NCBI GenBank assembly: GCA_951813045.1
Contig: CATOTF010000002.1
Location: forward strand, 2,852,001 to 2,916,000
Direction of reading: 5' to 3'
DNA from: an uncultured Rhizobiaceae bacterium
GTDB taxonomy: Bacteria; Pseudomonadota; Alphaproteobacteria; Rhizobiales; Rhizobiaceae
Length of the DNA: 64,000 nt
The position numbers and the translations under genes were made by a program. The notes beneath the pieces were generated by a model, which had not been told where the DNA came from, made no database searches, and was given only the letters and a program-made list of their open reading frames with translations. Positions 18,563 to 26,924 of this stretch are shown piece after piece. The first letter of the stretch is position 1; each line of letters begins with the position of its first letter.

Positions 18563-19330
18563 ATGACAAATGACCTGTTCGACCTGAGCCAAAAAACTGT
18601 TTTGATCACCGGGTCGTCCCAGGGAATTGGGTTTGCCCTTGCAAAAGGAATGGCGCAGGCGGGCGCATCCATTATTCTCAACGGGCGCGATGTGGCAAAA
18701 CTTGCAAGTGCTGCAAAAGAGCTTGAAGCCGGTGGTGCAACAGTATTCCAGCTCCCGTTTGACGCAATTGATCACGCTACTGTTAAGGCGGCGGTTGACG
18801 GACATGAAGCGGACAATGGCTCCATCGACATACTGGTTAATAATGCGGGTATGCAGTTCAGAACCGCGTTGGAAGATTATCCGGCAGACATGTTCGCCAA
18901 ACTGCTTGAAACTAATATCACCACAGTATTCAACGTCGGCCAGGCAGTTGCAAAACACATGATCGCGCGGGGCGAAGGTAAGATCATCAACATTGCATCG
19001 GTGCAAACTGCCCTCGCCCGCCCGGGCATCGCGCCGTATACGGCAACGAAAGGCGCGGTAAGCAATCTGACCAAGGGCATGGCAACAGATTGGGCCCAAC
19101 ACGGGTTGCAATGTAATGCGATTGCGCCGGGCTATTTCGATACGCCTCTTAATGCGGCTCTAGTCGCGGACCCTGAATTTTCCGCATGGCTTGAAAAACG
19201 CACCCCTGCCGGTCGCTGGGGCAACGTTGATGAATTGGTCGGTGCCTGTGTGTTCCTGGGTTCAAAGGCTTCCAGTTTCGTCAACGGGCACACGCTTTAT
19301 GTCGACGGCGGCATCACCGCCAGCCTGTAG
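18563..19330 (+). CDS. idnO: SDR family oxidoreductase, gluconate 5-dehydrogenase-like
   Basis: Short-chain dehydrogenase of 255 residues, likely reducing 5-keto-D-gluconate to D-gluconate. The nucleotide-binding motif is TGSSQGIG (16-23), with NNAG at 93-96 and the catalytic set S146, Y159, K163 (IASVQTALARPGIAPYTATKGA). The N-terminal FDLSQKTVLITGSSQGIG and the C-terminal TPAGRWGNVDELVGACVFLGS closely follow known gluconate 5-dehydrogenases. It heads an operon with gntK (9-bp gap) and idnD, which supports the substrate call. Other sugar-acid substrates remain possible. Confidence 0.85.
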   Translation: MTNDLFDLSQKTVLITGSSQGIGFALAKGMAQAGASIILNGRDVAKLASAAKELEAGGATVFQLPFDAIDHATVKAAVDGHEADNGSIDILVNNAGMQFRTALEDYPADMFAKLLETNITTVFNVGQAVAKHMIARGEGKIINIASVQTALARPGIAPYTATKGAVSNLTKGMATDWAQHGLQCNAIAPGYFDTPLNAALVADPEFSAWLEKRTPAGRWGNVDELVGACVFLGSKASSFVNGHTLYVDGGITASL

Positions 19331-19339
19331 GCTGATCTG

Positions 19340-19852
19340 GTGCCTAGAACTCCTCATCGATTACATGTTATCATGGGCGTTGCCGGGTGCGGCAAATCCA
19401 CAATCGGCAATGCAATCGCAGCAAAACTGGACGGCACATATCTGGAAGGTGATCAATTTCACCCTTCGACGAATATCGAGAAAATGAGCGCCGGTGTTCC
19501 CCTGACTGATGGGGATCGATGGCCATGGCTTAAGATTGTGTCGCAAGAAATGGCGGGAACTGATGGTATCGTCTTTACCGGCTGCTCCGCCCTCAAACGG
19601 GCCTATCGCGATTATATCACAGAGCAGGCAAATGAACCCGTGCTCTTCATTCATCTCAACGGGTCAAAAGAACTGATTACTTCTCGCATGGGCAAACGGG
19701 AAGGGCATTTCATGCCGGATAGTCTGATAGAGAGTCAGTTTGAAGCGCTGGAACCACCGGGCACCGATGAGATCTCTTTGACGGTGGATATCTCCGGTAC
19801 CGAAGAAGACATCGTCCAGTCCATATTAAACGACCTCAACAGATTGGGCTAA
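19340..19852 (+). CDS. gntK: Gluconokinase
   Basis: Phosphorylates D-gluconate to 6-phosphogluconate. 170 residues with the P-loop MGVAGCGKST (12-21), then DQFHPSTNIEKMSAGVPLTDGDRWPWL and CSALKRAYRDYI, all diagnostic for the GntK/IdnK family. GTG start 9 bp after the idnO stop; an ATG at 19373 is too deep, inside the P-loop. It links the idonate/ketogluconate steps encoded on either side to the pentose phosphate or Entner-Doudoroff pathway. Confidence 0.93.
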   Translation: MPRTPHRLHVIMGVAGCGKSTIGNAIAAKLDGTYLEGDQFHPSTNIEKMSAGVPLTDGDRWPWLKIVSQEMAGTDGIVFTGCSALKRAYRDYITEQANEPVLFIHLNGSKELITSRMGKREGHFMPDSLIESQFEALEPPGTDEISLTVDISGTEEDIVQSILNDLNRLG

Positions 19853-19880
19853 AGCCCATACCCACCCTTTAGGAAGCACA

Positions 19881-20912
19881 ATGCGCGCCATCGTCATTCA
19901 CAAAGCCAAAGACCTCCGAATTGAGGAAGTTAAAAGCGAGACCCCCAAGCCCGGAGAGGTTCAAATTCGGCTCGCGACCGGTGGTATTTGCGGGTCCGAT
20001 CTGCATTATTATAACCACGGTGGTTTTGGTCCCATACGCCTCAAACAGCCGATGATGCTCGGCCATGAAGTTTCTGGCTATGTTGAAGCACTGGGCGAAG
20101 GCGTGTCCAACCTTCAAATAGGCGGCCTCGTGGCGGTGTCTCCTTCCCGCCCTTGCGGAGGTTGCAAATATTGCGAGGAAGGCCTGTTCAACCATTGTGA
20201 AAACATGCGTTTCTACGGTTCAGCCATGCCCTTCCCCCACGTTCAGGGCGCCTTCAGCGAATATCTCGTTGCAGACGCAAGCCAATGCGTGAAAGCCGAT
20301 GGATTGACCGCAGGTGAAGCCGCCATGGCAGAACCCTTGTCCGTCACGCTACACGCAGCACGGCGCGCCGGTAACCTGTCCGGCAAACGGGTTTTAATCA
20401 CCGGGTCCGGCCCCATCGGAACACTGTGCGTTCTGGCGGCGAGATCAGCCGGTGCAGCTGAAATAATCGTCACGGACCTTGTGGACCCAGCACTTGAATT
20501 CGCCCGAAAAATTGGGGCCGATAAAACCATCAACATCGCCGATAACCCAGTTGCACTCGAACCCTACCAGACAGGCAAGGGAGAAATCGACGTTCTGTTT
20601 GAGTGTTCCGGTGCGGCCCCCGCATTGGCATCGGGCATCACTGCCATGCGCCCCCGTGGCATCGTCATGCAATTAGGCCTGGGTGGCGATATGTCCATTC
20701 CCATGCAAGCATTGACCGCTAAAGAACTAGATTTGCGCGGTTCATTCCGCTTTCACGAAGAATTCTCTGAAGCCGTTGGCCTCATGCAACGGGGGGTGAT
20801 AGACGTAAAACCACTCATTTCCCACACCGTAACTCTGGATGACACGATCAACGGGTTTGAACTCGCCAATGACCGAAATCAGGCAATGAAGACGCAGATC
20901 AAGTTTTCCTGA
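19881..20912 (+). CDS. idnD: L-idonate 5-dehydrogenase (zinc alcohol dehydrogenase family)
   Basis: Medium-chain, zinc-dependent dehydrogenase of 343 residues, oxidising L-idonate to 5-keto-D-gluconate. Catalytic zinc ligands C37 and H62/E63 (GICGSDLHYYNHGGFG..LGHEVSG), structural zinc cysteines 92, 95, 98 and 106 (CGGCKYCEEGLFNHC), Rossmann motif ITGSGPIGTLCVLAA. The ADLHYYNHGGFG-type loop is typical of idonate dehydrogenases. AGGAAG lies 5 nt before the ATG. It is the third gene of the idnO-gntK-idnD arm. Confidence 0.9.
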   Translation: MRAIVIHKAKDLRIEEVKSETPKPGEVQIRLATGGICGSDLHYYNHGGFGPIRLKQPMMLGHEVSGYVEALGEGVSNLQIGGLVAVSPSRPCGGCKYCEEGLFNHCENMRFYGSAMPFPHVQGAFSEYLVADASQCVKADGLTAGEAAMAEPLSVTLHAARRAGNLSGKRVLITGSGPIGTLCVLAARSAGAAEIIVTDLVDPALEFARKIGADKTINIADNPVALEPYQTGKGEIDVLFECSGAAPALASGITAMRPRGIVMQLGLGGDMSIPMQALTAKELDLRGSFRFHEEFSEAVGLMQRGVIDVKPLISHTVTLDDTINGFELANDRNQAMKTQIKFS

Positions 20913-20999
20913 GGCTCGCAAGGCACGCCCGATGTGTTGTTGCCAATGAAAGCCTGGCGTGCATATTTCTTGGTTGTCAAATGAATTTGAGTTTCGAAC

Positions 21000-22217
21000 A
21001 TGAACTGGCCGTCCAACACACCATCCGCACTCTCCTCTGACCAGATCGTTGGTCTCAACAGGGAATTCGCGGAACTGGATGAAAAACTCGGTTTCGAAGT
21101 GTCGAACAATTTCACCCAGTTCGACCAGATGAACGACATGTTCACCCGCGCTTTTTGGGATGAAACAATCCGCTCGAATGACACGGATGGTTTCTTCAAT
21201 TCATACAGAATGGAATTCGCTCCCCGTCGCGGCGACGGGTTTACCCAGAAAGATTTTGCCTTGCGTAATGCCGCCTGGTCCATTTCTGACATCATATCAA
21301 ACCGAGGCAACGACGTTGGAAAACGTGAAGGGTTTCAGTCGCCAATTGAATATGACACGCCTGTGGCGCCGGAAAAACATGACATTGAAAATCCAGCGGT
21401 CGAAACTGCAGAGATAAAGAAAATAGCAAAACTATTTGGCGCCGATCTAGTCGGCATCTGCGAAATTGACCCACGCTGGCATTATTCAAACCGGGTCGAC
21501 ACGCGGGATTTCACACCTGCACCAAACGAATTGCCGGAAGGCATGACCCACGTCATTGTCATGGGGCACGCGATGGATAAAGACCTGGTGGATACATATC
21601 CCTGTGCTTTAGCCGGCGCCTCCACCGGGTTGGAGTATTCCCACGAAGCAGCGATCTGCATCCAGCTTTCAACCTATATCCGCAACTTGGGTTATGAAGC
21701 CGTAGCGTCCATGAACGACACTGCTTTGGTCATCCCCTACGCCATCAAGGCGGGACTGGGAGAATATGGTCGAAACCAGATGGTTTTAACCCCAGAATTT
21801 GGCCCGCGGGTGCGTTTTTCCAAAATCTTCACCAACATACCGCTGATCGCGAACGAACCCAAGCCATTGGGCATCAGGCAATATTGCGAAATCTGCACAA
21901 AATGCGCCACCGCCTGCCCGCCAAAAGCCCTGCCGTTTGGTGAGCCAACCGTTGAAGCGGAAAATCAATCCACAATCGGCAACGTGAAAAAATGGTCAGC
22001 CAATTGCGAAAAATGTTTCGGCTATTGGGCCAAGCTAAAAACCGACTGTGCCATCTGCATGCGAGTGTGCCCGTTCAACCGGGGCGATAGCTGGAAGGAG
22101 CAGGTCTGGTACAGATTGGCCACAACCCCCAAATGGCGAAAACTCGCCCACTGGATAGACCAAAAAATGGGCATTCCTGCCCGGCTAAAACCGAAGGAAT
22201 GGTGGGCTATCTGGTGA
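21000..22217 (+). CDS. Reductive dehalogenase-like 4Fe-4S protein (non-exported)
   Basis: 405 residues. Two cluster-binding motifs are seen: CEICTKCATACPPKALPFGE (C-x2-C-x2-C-x3-CP) and CEKCFGYWAKLKTDCAICMRVCPFNR, with the linking GNVKKWSANCEKC. These, and AGLGEYGRNQMVLTPEFGPRVRFSKIFTNIPL, follow the corrinoid reductive dehalogenase (RdhA) pattern rather than the shorter epoxyqueuosine reductase. There is no twin-arginine signal and no fused flavodoxin/ferredoxin reductase domain, so it is neither a classical respiratory RdhA nor a long self-sufficient catabolic type. No rdhB anchor is adjacent. Function may be dehalogenation of a small organohalide or another cobalamin-dependent reduction; this is inference. 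Confidence 0.75.
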   Translation: MNWPSNTPSALSSDQIVGLNREFAELDEKLGFEVSNNFTQFDQMNDMFTRAFWDETIRSNDTDGFFNSYRMEFAPRRGDGFTQKDFALRNAAWSISDIISNRGNDVGKREGFQSPIEYDTPVAPEKHDIENPAVETAEIKKIAKLFGADLVGICEIDPRWHYSNRVDTRDFTPAPNELPEGMTHVIVMGHAMDKDLVDTYPCALAGASTGLEYSHEAAICIQLSTYIRNLGYEAVASMNDTALVIPYAIKAGLGEYGRNQMVLTPEFGPRVRFSKIFTNIPLIANEPKPLGIRQYCEICTKCATACPPKALPFGEPTVEAENQSTIGNVKKWSANCEKCFGYWAKLKTDCAICMRVCPFNRGDSWKEQVWYRLATTPKWRKLAHWIDQKMGIPARLKPKEWWAIW

Positions 22218-22218
22218 T

Positions 22219-22389
22219 AACCTAGAACCGTCTACAACTGCAAAATTGCTTCAAGAACTAGAGGAGTGGTCCGATCATCTCCAATCGAACCCGGAAGTTA
22301 TTCAGAAGCTTCGTGCACTTGAAGCAGACGTAACAAGCAGTGATACGCCCACGATTTCTCGTCCTCGGTCTCCAAGGCCGTCACGATGA
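22219..22389 (+). pseudogene. Orphan C-terminal gene remnant coupled to the traA fragment
   Basis: An open frame with no start codon runs to a TGA that overlaps the next ATG (ATGA at 22386). It encodes a helical-looking tail (TTAKLLQELEEWSDHLQSNPEVIQKLRALEADV) then a basic, proline-rich end. It looks like the last 50 or so residues of a gene whose front was lost, probably part of the same conjugative remnant. The family is not recognised. Confidence 0.35.
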
Positions 22390-23936
22390 AACAGGAATTC
22401 CGGACAGCAATTGGAAAATCAGCAGATAAGCCACGCGCGCAATCCGATGTAGATGGAATTTCTAAGGGCAAGAAAAGTGGTCGTTCGCTATCCCCTGTCA
22501 CCTTGACGCTACGCGCGGCCATCGACGAGGTGATGAACTCAAAGGAGTTGGTGCAACTTACTAAACCCGGTACACCGGATTACACCACCCGTTCCTACAA
22601 GCGCTCAGAAGGTACCCTGCTTGTTGCTGCTTCTGCTATGCAGAAGTGCGTCGGTTTTGGTGTGAGTTCAAGGCATATCAATTGGGCGGTTCGTAAACAG
22701 AACACCGTCATGCAAAAAGCCTTTGGAGGTGAATTGAGTGAAGAACAAAAAACTGCGCTCCATTCTGCCCTTGGTAACAGCCAGTTTGCAAACATAGTCG
22801 GCGTCGCGGGAGCTGGTAAAAGCACCGTGCTCAATGCGGCGCGTATGGCTTGGGAGAATCAAGGCACAACCGTTCATGGCGCTGCACTTGCGGGAATTGC
22901 GGTAGATGGATTGCAAGCGTCTTCGGGTATTGAAAGCCGGACATTGGCCTCTCTGGAAATCAGTTGGGAGAATGGTAATCAACCGATTAAGAAGGGCGAT
23001 GTATTGGTGATTGATGAAGCTGGCATGATTGGCACACGACAATTATCCCGTATCGTCACCAAAATAAATGAAATCGGTGCGAAGCTTGTTTTGGTTGGTG
23101 ATCCTGATCAATTGCAGCCGATTGATGCGGGGCAACCCTTTCGTCATCTCATTGACCGGTTCGGTGCGACGCGCCTGAATCAAATTCATCGTCAGAAATC
23201 AGACTGGCAAAAACAAGCATCGTGCGATTTATCTCAAGGCCAAATTGAAAAGGCCGTGTCTGCCTATCAGGAAAATGGTTCTGTTCATGTGGACAGAAAT
23301 AAAGACGGCGTTTTGTCGGCACTTGTTGAATCCTATCTGGCAGACATGGAAAACGCGTCCGATGCTTCCCGCCTTGCTTTCGCCCACCGCCGTAAGGATG
23401 TCTACGATATCAATCAGGCGATACGGGCTGCACTACGCCGTTCGATGGCTGCACCCAATGAGGAATATCTAATCAAGACAGATACCGGGCCACGCGTCTT
23501 TGCTGTCGGTGACCGGATTGTTCTAACCCGCAACAACAAAGCACTTGGCGTTAAAAACGGAATGCTTGGCACGATCACAGAAATGGATCACGGCAAAGTT
23601 CAGCTTGTACTGGATGGGAACAAACAAACCCGCGTAACGTTTAACCCAAACCATTATCGCACTTTTGACCATGGCTATGCCGTCACCATTCACAAGTCCC
23701 AAGGTGCAACCGTTGACCGCGGCTTTGTCTTTGCCAGCAAAAGACTTGATCCATCGCTGACCTATGTCGCCATGACACGTCACCGCGAAAAGCTAAATGT
23801 CTTTGTCAACAATAAGGATAAACCCGAGATCTGGGGCTTTGATCTCAAACACAGCACCATCAAACCGGAACCAGTAAAACGTCAGATCCTGCTGTATGAT
23901 TTCGAACATTGGCCCAAGCCAGAATATTCGCGGTAG
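22386..23936 (+). CDS. traA: TraA-type conjugative relaxase, helicase half only (truncated)
   Basis: 516 residues matching the C-terminal RecD-like helicase part of Ti-type TraA/MobA relaxases. A TraA-like lead-in (YTTRSYKRSEGTLLVAASAM) precedes LSEEQKTALHSAL and the Walker A motif VGVAGAGKSTVL; Walker B is VLVIDEAGMIGTRQL, motif III is LVGDPDQLQPIDAGQPF, and the last motifs are YAVTIHKSQGATVDRGFVFASKRLDPSLTYVAMTRHR. The N-terminal MobA/MobL relaxase domain, with its HUH histidines, is absent; the first 50 residues are low-similarity, basic sequence. Full-length TraA exceeds 900 residues. This is probably a decayed piece of an integrated plasmid or ICE, though the helicase frame itself is intact. 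Confidence 0.8.
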   Translation: MKQEFRTAIGKSADKPRAQSDVDGISKGKKSGRSLSPVTLTLRAAIDEVMNSKELVQLTKPGTPDYTTRSYKRSEGTLLVAASAMQKCVGFGVSSRHINWAVRKQNTVMQKAFGGELSEEQKTALHSALGNSQFANIVGVAGAGKSTVLNAARMAWENQGTTVHGAALAGIAVDGLQASSGIESRTLASLEISWENGNQPIKKGDVLVIDEAGMIGTRQLSRIVTKINEIGAKLVLVGDPDQLQPIDAGQPFRHLIDRFGATRLNQIHRQKSDWQKQASCDLSQGQIEKAVSAYQENGSVHVDRNKDGVLSALVESYLADMENASDASRLAFAHRRKDVYDINQAIRAALRRSMAAPNEEYLIKTDTGPRVFAVGDRIVLTRNNKALGVKNGMLGTITEMDHGKVQLVLDGNKQTRVTFNPNHYRTFDHGYAVTIHKSQGATVDRGFVFASKRLDPSLTYVAMTRHREKLNVFVNNKDKPEIWGFDLKHSTIKPEPVKRQILLYDFEHWPKPEYSR

Positions 23937-24097
23937 GATTGATAAAAGCAGATGATGGACGTAAATGGCCTGGCTCTAAAATTGTCAAAAGCGGCCACCA
24001 ATCCGAGTCTCCAATCGGAAAGGCGAATGACCGAGATGGGGACACAGCGTCGTTTCTCGGGACTGGCACGAATGACGGCTTGTCAGTCAACGCCGAT

Positions 24098-25759
24098 TTA
24101 TTGCGCCGCCTGAGCACAAAAGCATGATGCACCGAAGGTACTATCGGCTCGCGCCTCGGCGAGCGCGAGGCTTTGCGCAATCAACTTGCCTTCTTGGGTC
24201 TGCCCTTTGCCATTTGCAATTAGGCAATCGTTCAAGCCACGCAAGCTCCAGACATTATTGGGATGTATTTGCGCGCGGCTCAACTTGCCATCAAGACCTA
24301 AGTCCTCCCGGTAAACCGCTTCTGCTTTGTCAATGTGGCCTTGCTCAAGAAGTAGCGCGCCGAGTGCGTGTCTTGTCGGTTGCATCCAACCCCAAGGTTC
24401 ATCGTATGGTAGATTGTCTTCCAATGCGACTGCTTCACGCAATCTTTGGTAGGCGAGATCATGGTTGCCTTTCCGGTACTCAATTTCCCCTTCCAGCATT
24501 GCCTCGGCGACAGCCAATTGGTCTAAGCACAGCACGTTGTGAAGCCGACGATCTTCCGGCATCGCATCACGAGCGGCAAGAAACTTAGCCTTCTCGATTT
24601 CGGCATGGTGCACTTCATCAAGTGCTGCGTGGGCCACGCCCTTCGCATAATACAGCGTTGCGGTCAGATTCGCCCAGAGCACCTGATCCTTCGGCATCGG
24701 TTCTTCGATGATCTCTCGCCATTTCCCAAATCGAATCATCACGTGAATCTTGAGTGCAAAGTAGCTTTCGAAAAACGTCGCAAATGGCGGTGACTCAACT
24801 CGCAACAACTCTTCCGGAGTCACATCTGCTAACTCCTGCGCCATTTTCATGGCAGGCTCATATTGACCAAGAAACATCGCTCCATAAACTGCGAAATGGT
24901 AATTATGGATGCGGTATCCGGTGTAGAGTGTGTAAACACCCATACATTCCAAAGCCTTACGATCAACCTGTGTGGCTTTCCAATTCCAGTAAAATACGTC
25001 TCGGTAGTGCCCACACTGCACGTCTAGATGGGTTGGCATGTGAATGAGATGACCAGCGTCAGGAACAAGGTCGCGGAGCACATCTCCAGCCTTTATGGCC
25101 TTTTCCGGAGTTGGGGACATCTCCATAAGATGTACATAAAGGTGAAGTAGCCCCGGATGAGCCCAAGCGTCGAAGTGCTGGTCGAACATCGTTTCCAAAA
25201 CACTTTGCGCTTCTAATGTTCCGGCTCCCTCAGCAACATCACCGGTCTTTTGGTCCCACATGTTCCAAGGGGTTTGATTCATGATGGCTTCGACAAAAAT
25301 ACAAGCCACATCAAGATCATCGTTATGTTCTACGAAAACATCGCGCATAGCATTGGCGAAATCGTCGTTCCAACCACGCATTGTGTCAAAATCCGCCGGC
25401 GTTTCCTGCGGAAAGCGGGATTGAAGCGCTTCGATCATTGCGCGTTCGAATGGTGAAACGCCATCGGTTCTGGCAAGCGCTTCTTGGGACGCAGAATAGC
25501 AGGTCTGTGCAGTTGTTTCACGCATCGTTGCATCGCGCCGTTCCCAGGGCATGTTGTAGTTGGGGCCCGATGCATATGCGACGCCCCAATGCGCCATTGC
25601 ACAGTCCGCGTCAGCTTCGAGTGCGCGCTGAAAGCAAGCCACAGCTTCATCGTGAAAATATGCGTTTGTCCACACTAGCCCGCGATTGAACCAAATCTGA
25701 GCATCAGGCGATGACGTTGTGACTTTCCGTCCGTAGACGTCGATGTTGTAGTAGTCCAT
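24098..25759 (-). CDS. Tetratricopeptide-repeat-like protein
   Basis: 553 residues from the ATG at 25759, preferred over the track start at 25783 because GGGAGAGG lies 5 nt before it. TPR-like helices are seen at the N-terminus (AQIWFNRGLVWTNAYFHDEAVACFQRALEADADCAMAHWGVAYA, about 20-65) and the C-terminus (RHALGALLLEQGHIDKAEAVYREDL). The middle has a conserved-looking HLIHMPTHLDVQCGHYRDVFYWNWKA block, known from large uncharacterised bacterial TPR proteins. No signal peptide. Function unknown. It sits between the TraA fragment and the IS91-type unit, so it may be cargo of the mobile region. Confidence 0.75.
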   Translation of the reverse strand: MDYYNIDVYGRKVTTSSPDAQIWFNRGLVWTNAYFHDEAVACFQRALEADADCAMAHWGVAYASGPNYNMPWERRDATMRETTAQTCYSASQEALARTDGVSPFERAMIEALQSRFPQETPADFDTMRGWNDDFANAMRDVFVEHNDDLDVACIFVEAIMNQTPWNMWDQKTGDVAEGAGTLEAQSVLETMFDQHFDAWAHPGLLHLYVHLMEMSPTPEKAIKAGDVLRDLVPDAGHLIHMPTHLDVQCGHYRDVFYWNWKATQVDRKALECMGVYTLYTGYRIHNYHFAVYGAMFLGQYEPAMKMAQELADVTPEELLRVESPPFATFFESYFALKIHVMIRFGKWREIIEEPMPKDQVLWANLTATLYYAKGVAHAALDEVHHAEIEKAKFLAARDAMPEDRRLHNVLCLDQLAVAEAMLEGEIEYRKGNHDLAYQRLREAVALEDNLPYDEPWGWMQPTRHALGALLLEQGHIDKAEAVYREDLGLDGKLSRAQIHPNNVWSLRGLNDCLIANGKGQTQEGKLIAQSLALAEARADSTFGASCFCAQAAQ

Positions 25760-25991
25760 TTGGCCTCTCCCTACGCCCCGCACTGTATACTAATTCCACT
25801 CAATCACAAAAGCCGACATTCGAGAGTCGTGCAGCACTGGGTAAATTCGGGCTCGAGCACTAAATCGCTTCGCGATAGTTGGGGCGCGTTGTTTGGTTTT
25901 GTATTGACTATGTCAGATTTGCTGTTGGGGAGTTGATCGCGGTTCCTTTGTCTCGAGGTGCTTTTGCCTCGATTGACGGAGGATTTTTCCC

Positions 25992-26918
25992 ATGACCATT
26001 CAGACATTGCCCCGGACGCCGACTTCCACAACGCCGCTTCGTGCCCGCATGATTTCGGATATGAAAGGGCGCAATCTGGGTAAGGCATCGCAGACCAGTC
26101 ACCTGCGCGCCTGCAAGCGTTTTGCAGCCTGGCTCAATCGTTCTCCCGACACGGCAACACCCGATGATGTGAAGCACTTTCAGGAATATCTGATCGAGAG
26201 TGGCGCGAGCATTTGCACGCGCAACCAGACCATGACCGGCGTAAAGTTTCTGTTCCGGGTGACGCTGCGGCGACACGATTTGGTGGCGGAGATATTCAGC
26301 CTCAAGGAGCCAGTAAAGGTGCCGCTGGTTCTCAGTAAGGAGGAAGTGAAGCGTATTCTGGCCATGGCACCGAGCCTGAAGGCGAAGGTGATGTTATCAC
26401 TGGCTTACGGTTGCGGGCTACGTGCAGGCGAAGTTGTTCGACTTAAAGTCGGCGATATAGACAGCGCCCAAAACATCATCCGCATTGTGCAGGCTAAGGG
26501 GCGCAAGGATCGCAACGTTATGTTGCCTTCCGATATTCTGGGCCTGCTGCGCGACTGGTGGAAAGAACGCCCAACCGGTCAGGATAAGAGTATCGCACGT
26601 GAAGACCGTTTGATATTTCCAGGATATAACGGAAAGCACCTTTCTTCCCGCCAGATCTCGCGATTGTTCAAGCAAGCAGCGCGGGCCGCCGGGATCACCA
26701 AGCCCGTTACATTGCACACGTTGCGGCATTCGTTTGCAACGCATTTGCTGGAGAGTGGTGTGGACATCCGGGTCATTCAGGCACTGCTGGGTCATACCAA
26801 GCTCACAACAACGGCGCGTTATGCAAGCGTTGCCACTGGAATGATTGCAGCTGTGGAAAGCCCATTGGATAATCTGAATGGGGTCAAACGCAAAAGGACC
26901 AAACGCAAGTCCTCATAA
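25992..26918 (+). CDS. Tyrosine recombinase/integrase associated with IS91-type element
   Basis: Site-specific recombinase of 308 residues. An N-terminal SAM-like DNA-binding domain (LNRSPDTATPDDVKHFQEYLIES) is followed by the catalytic domain with arginine I in YGCGLRAGEVVRLKVGDID, the HxxR box in HTLRHSFATHLLESG, the late histidine in LLGHTKLTTTARY and the nucleophile tyrosine in that segment. GGAGGA precedes the ATG. The stop is 6 bp before the TTG of an IS91-type transposase, so the two form one unit; such upstream recombinase genes occur in several IS91-family elements. Confidence 0.9.
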   Translation: MTIQTLPRTPTSTTPLRARMISDMKGRNLGKASQTSHLRACKRFAAWLNRSPDTATPDDVKHFQEYLIESGASICTRNQTMTGVKFLFRVTLRRHDLVAEIFSLKEPVKVPLVLSKEEVKRILAMAPSLKAKVMLSLAYGCGLRAGEVVRLKVGDIDSAQNIIRIVQAKGRKDRNVMLPSDILGLLRDWWKERPTGQDKSIAREDRLIFPGYNGKHLSSRQISRLFKQAARAAGITKPVTLHTLRHSFATHLLESGVDIRVIQALLGHTKLTTTARYASVATGMIAAVESPLDNLNGVKRKRTKRKSS

Positions 26919-26924
26919 TCTGCC

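Noticed and set aside
23909-24127. 72-codon ORF overlapping the end of the TraA fragment
   Set aside because: It overlaps two genes, has no ribosome site and no family resemblance; could be old TraA sequence in another frame but this is not supported.
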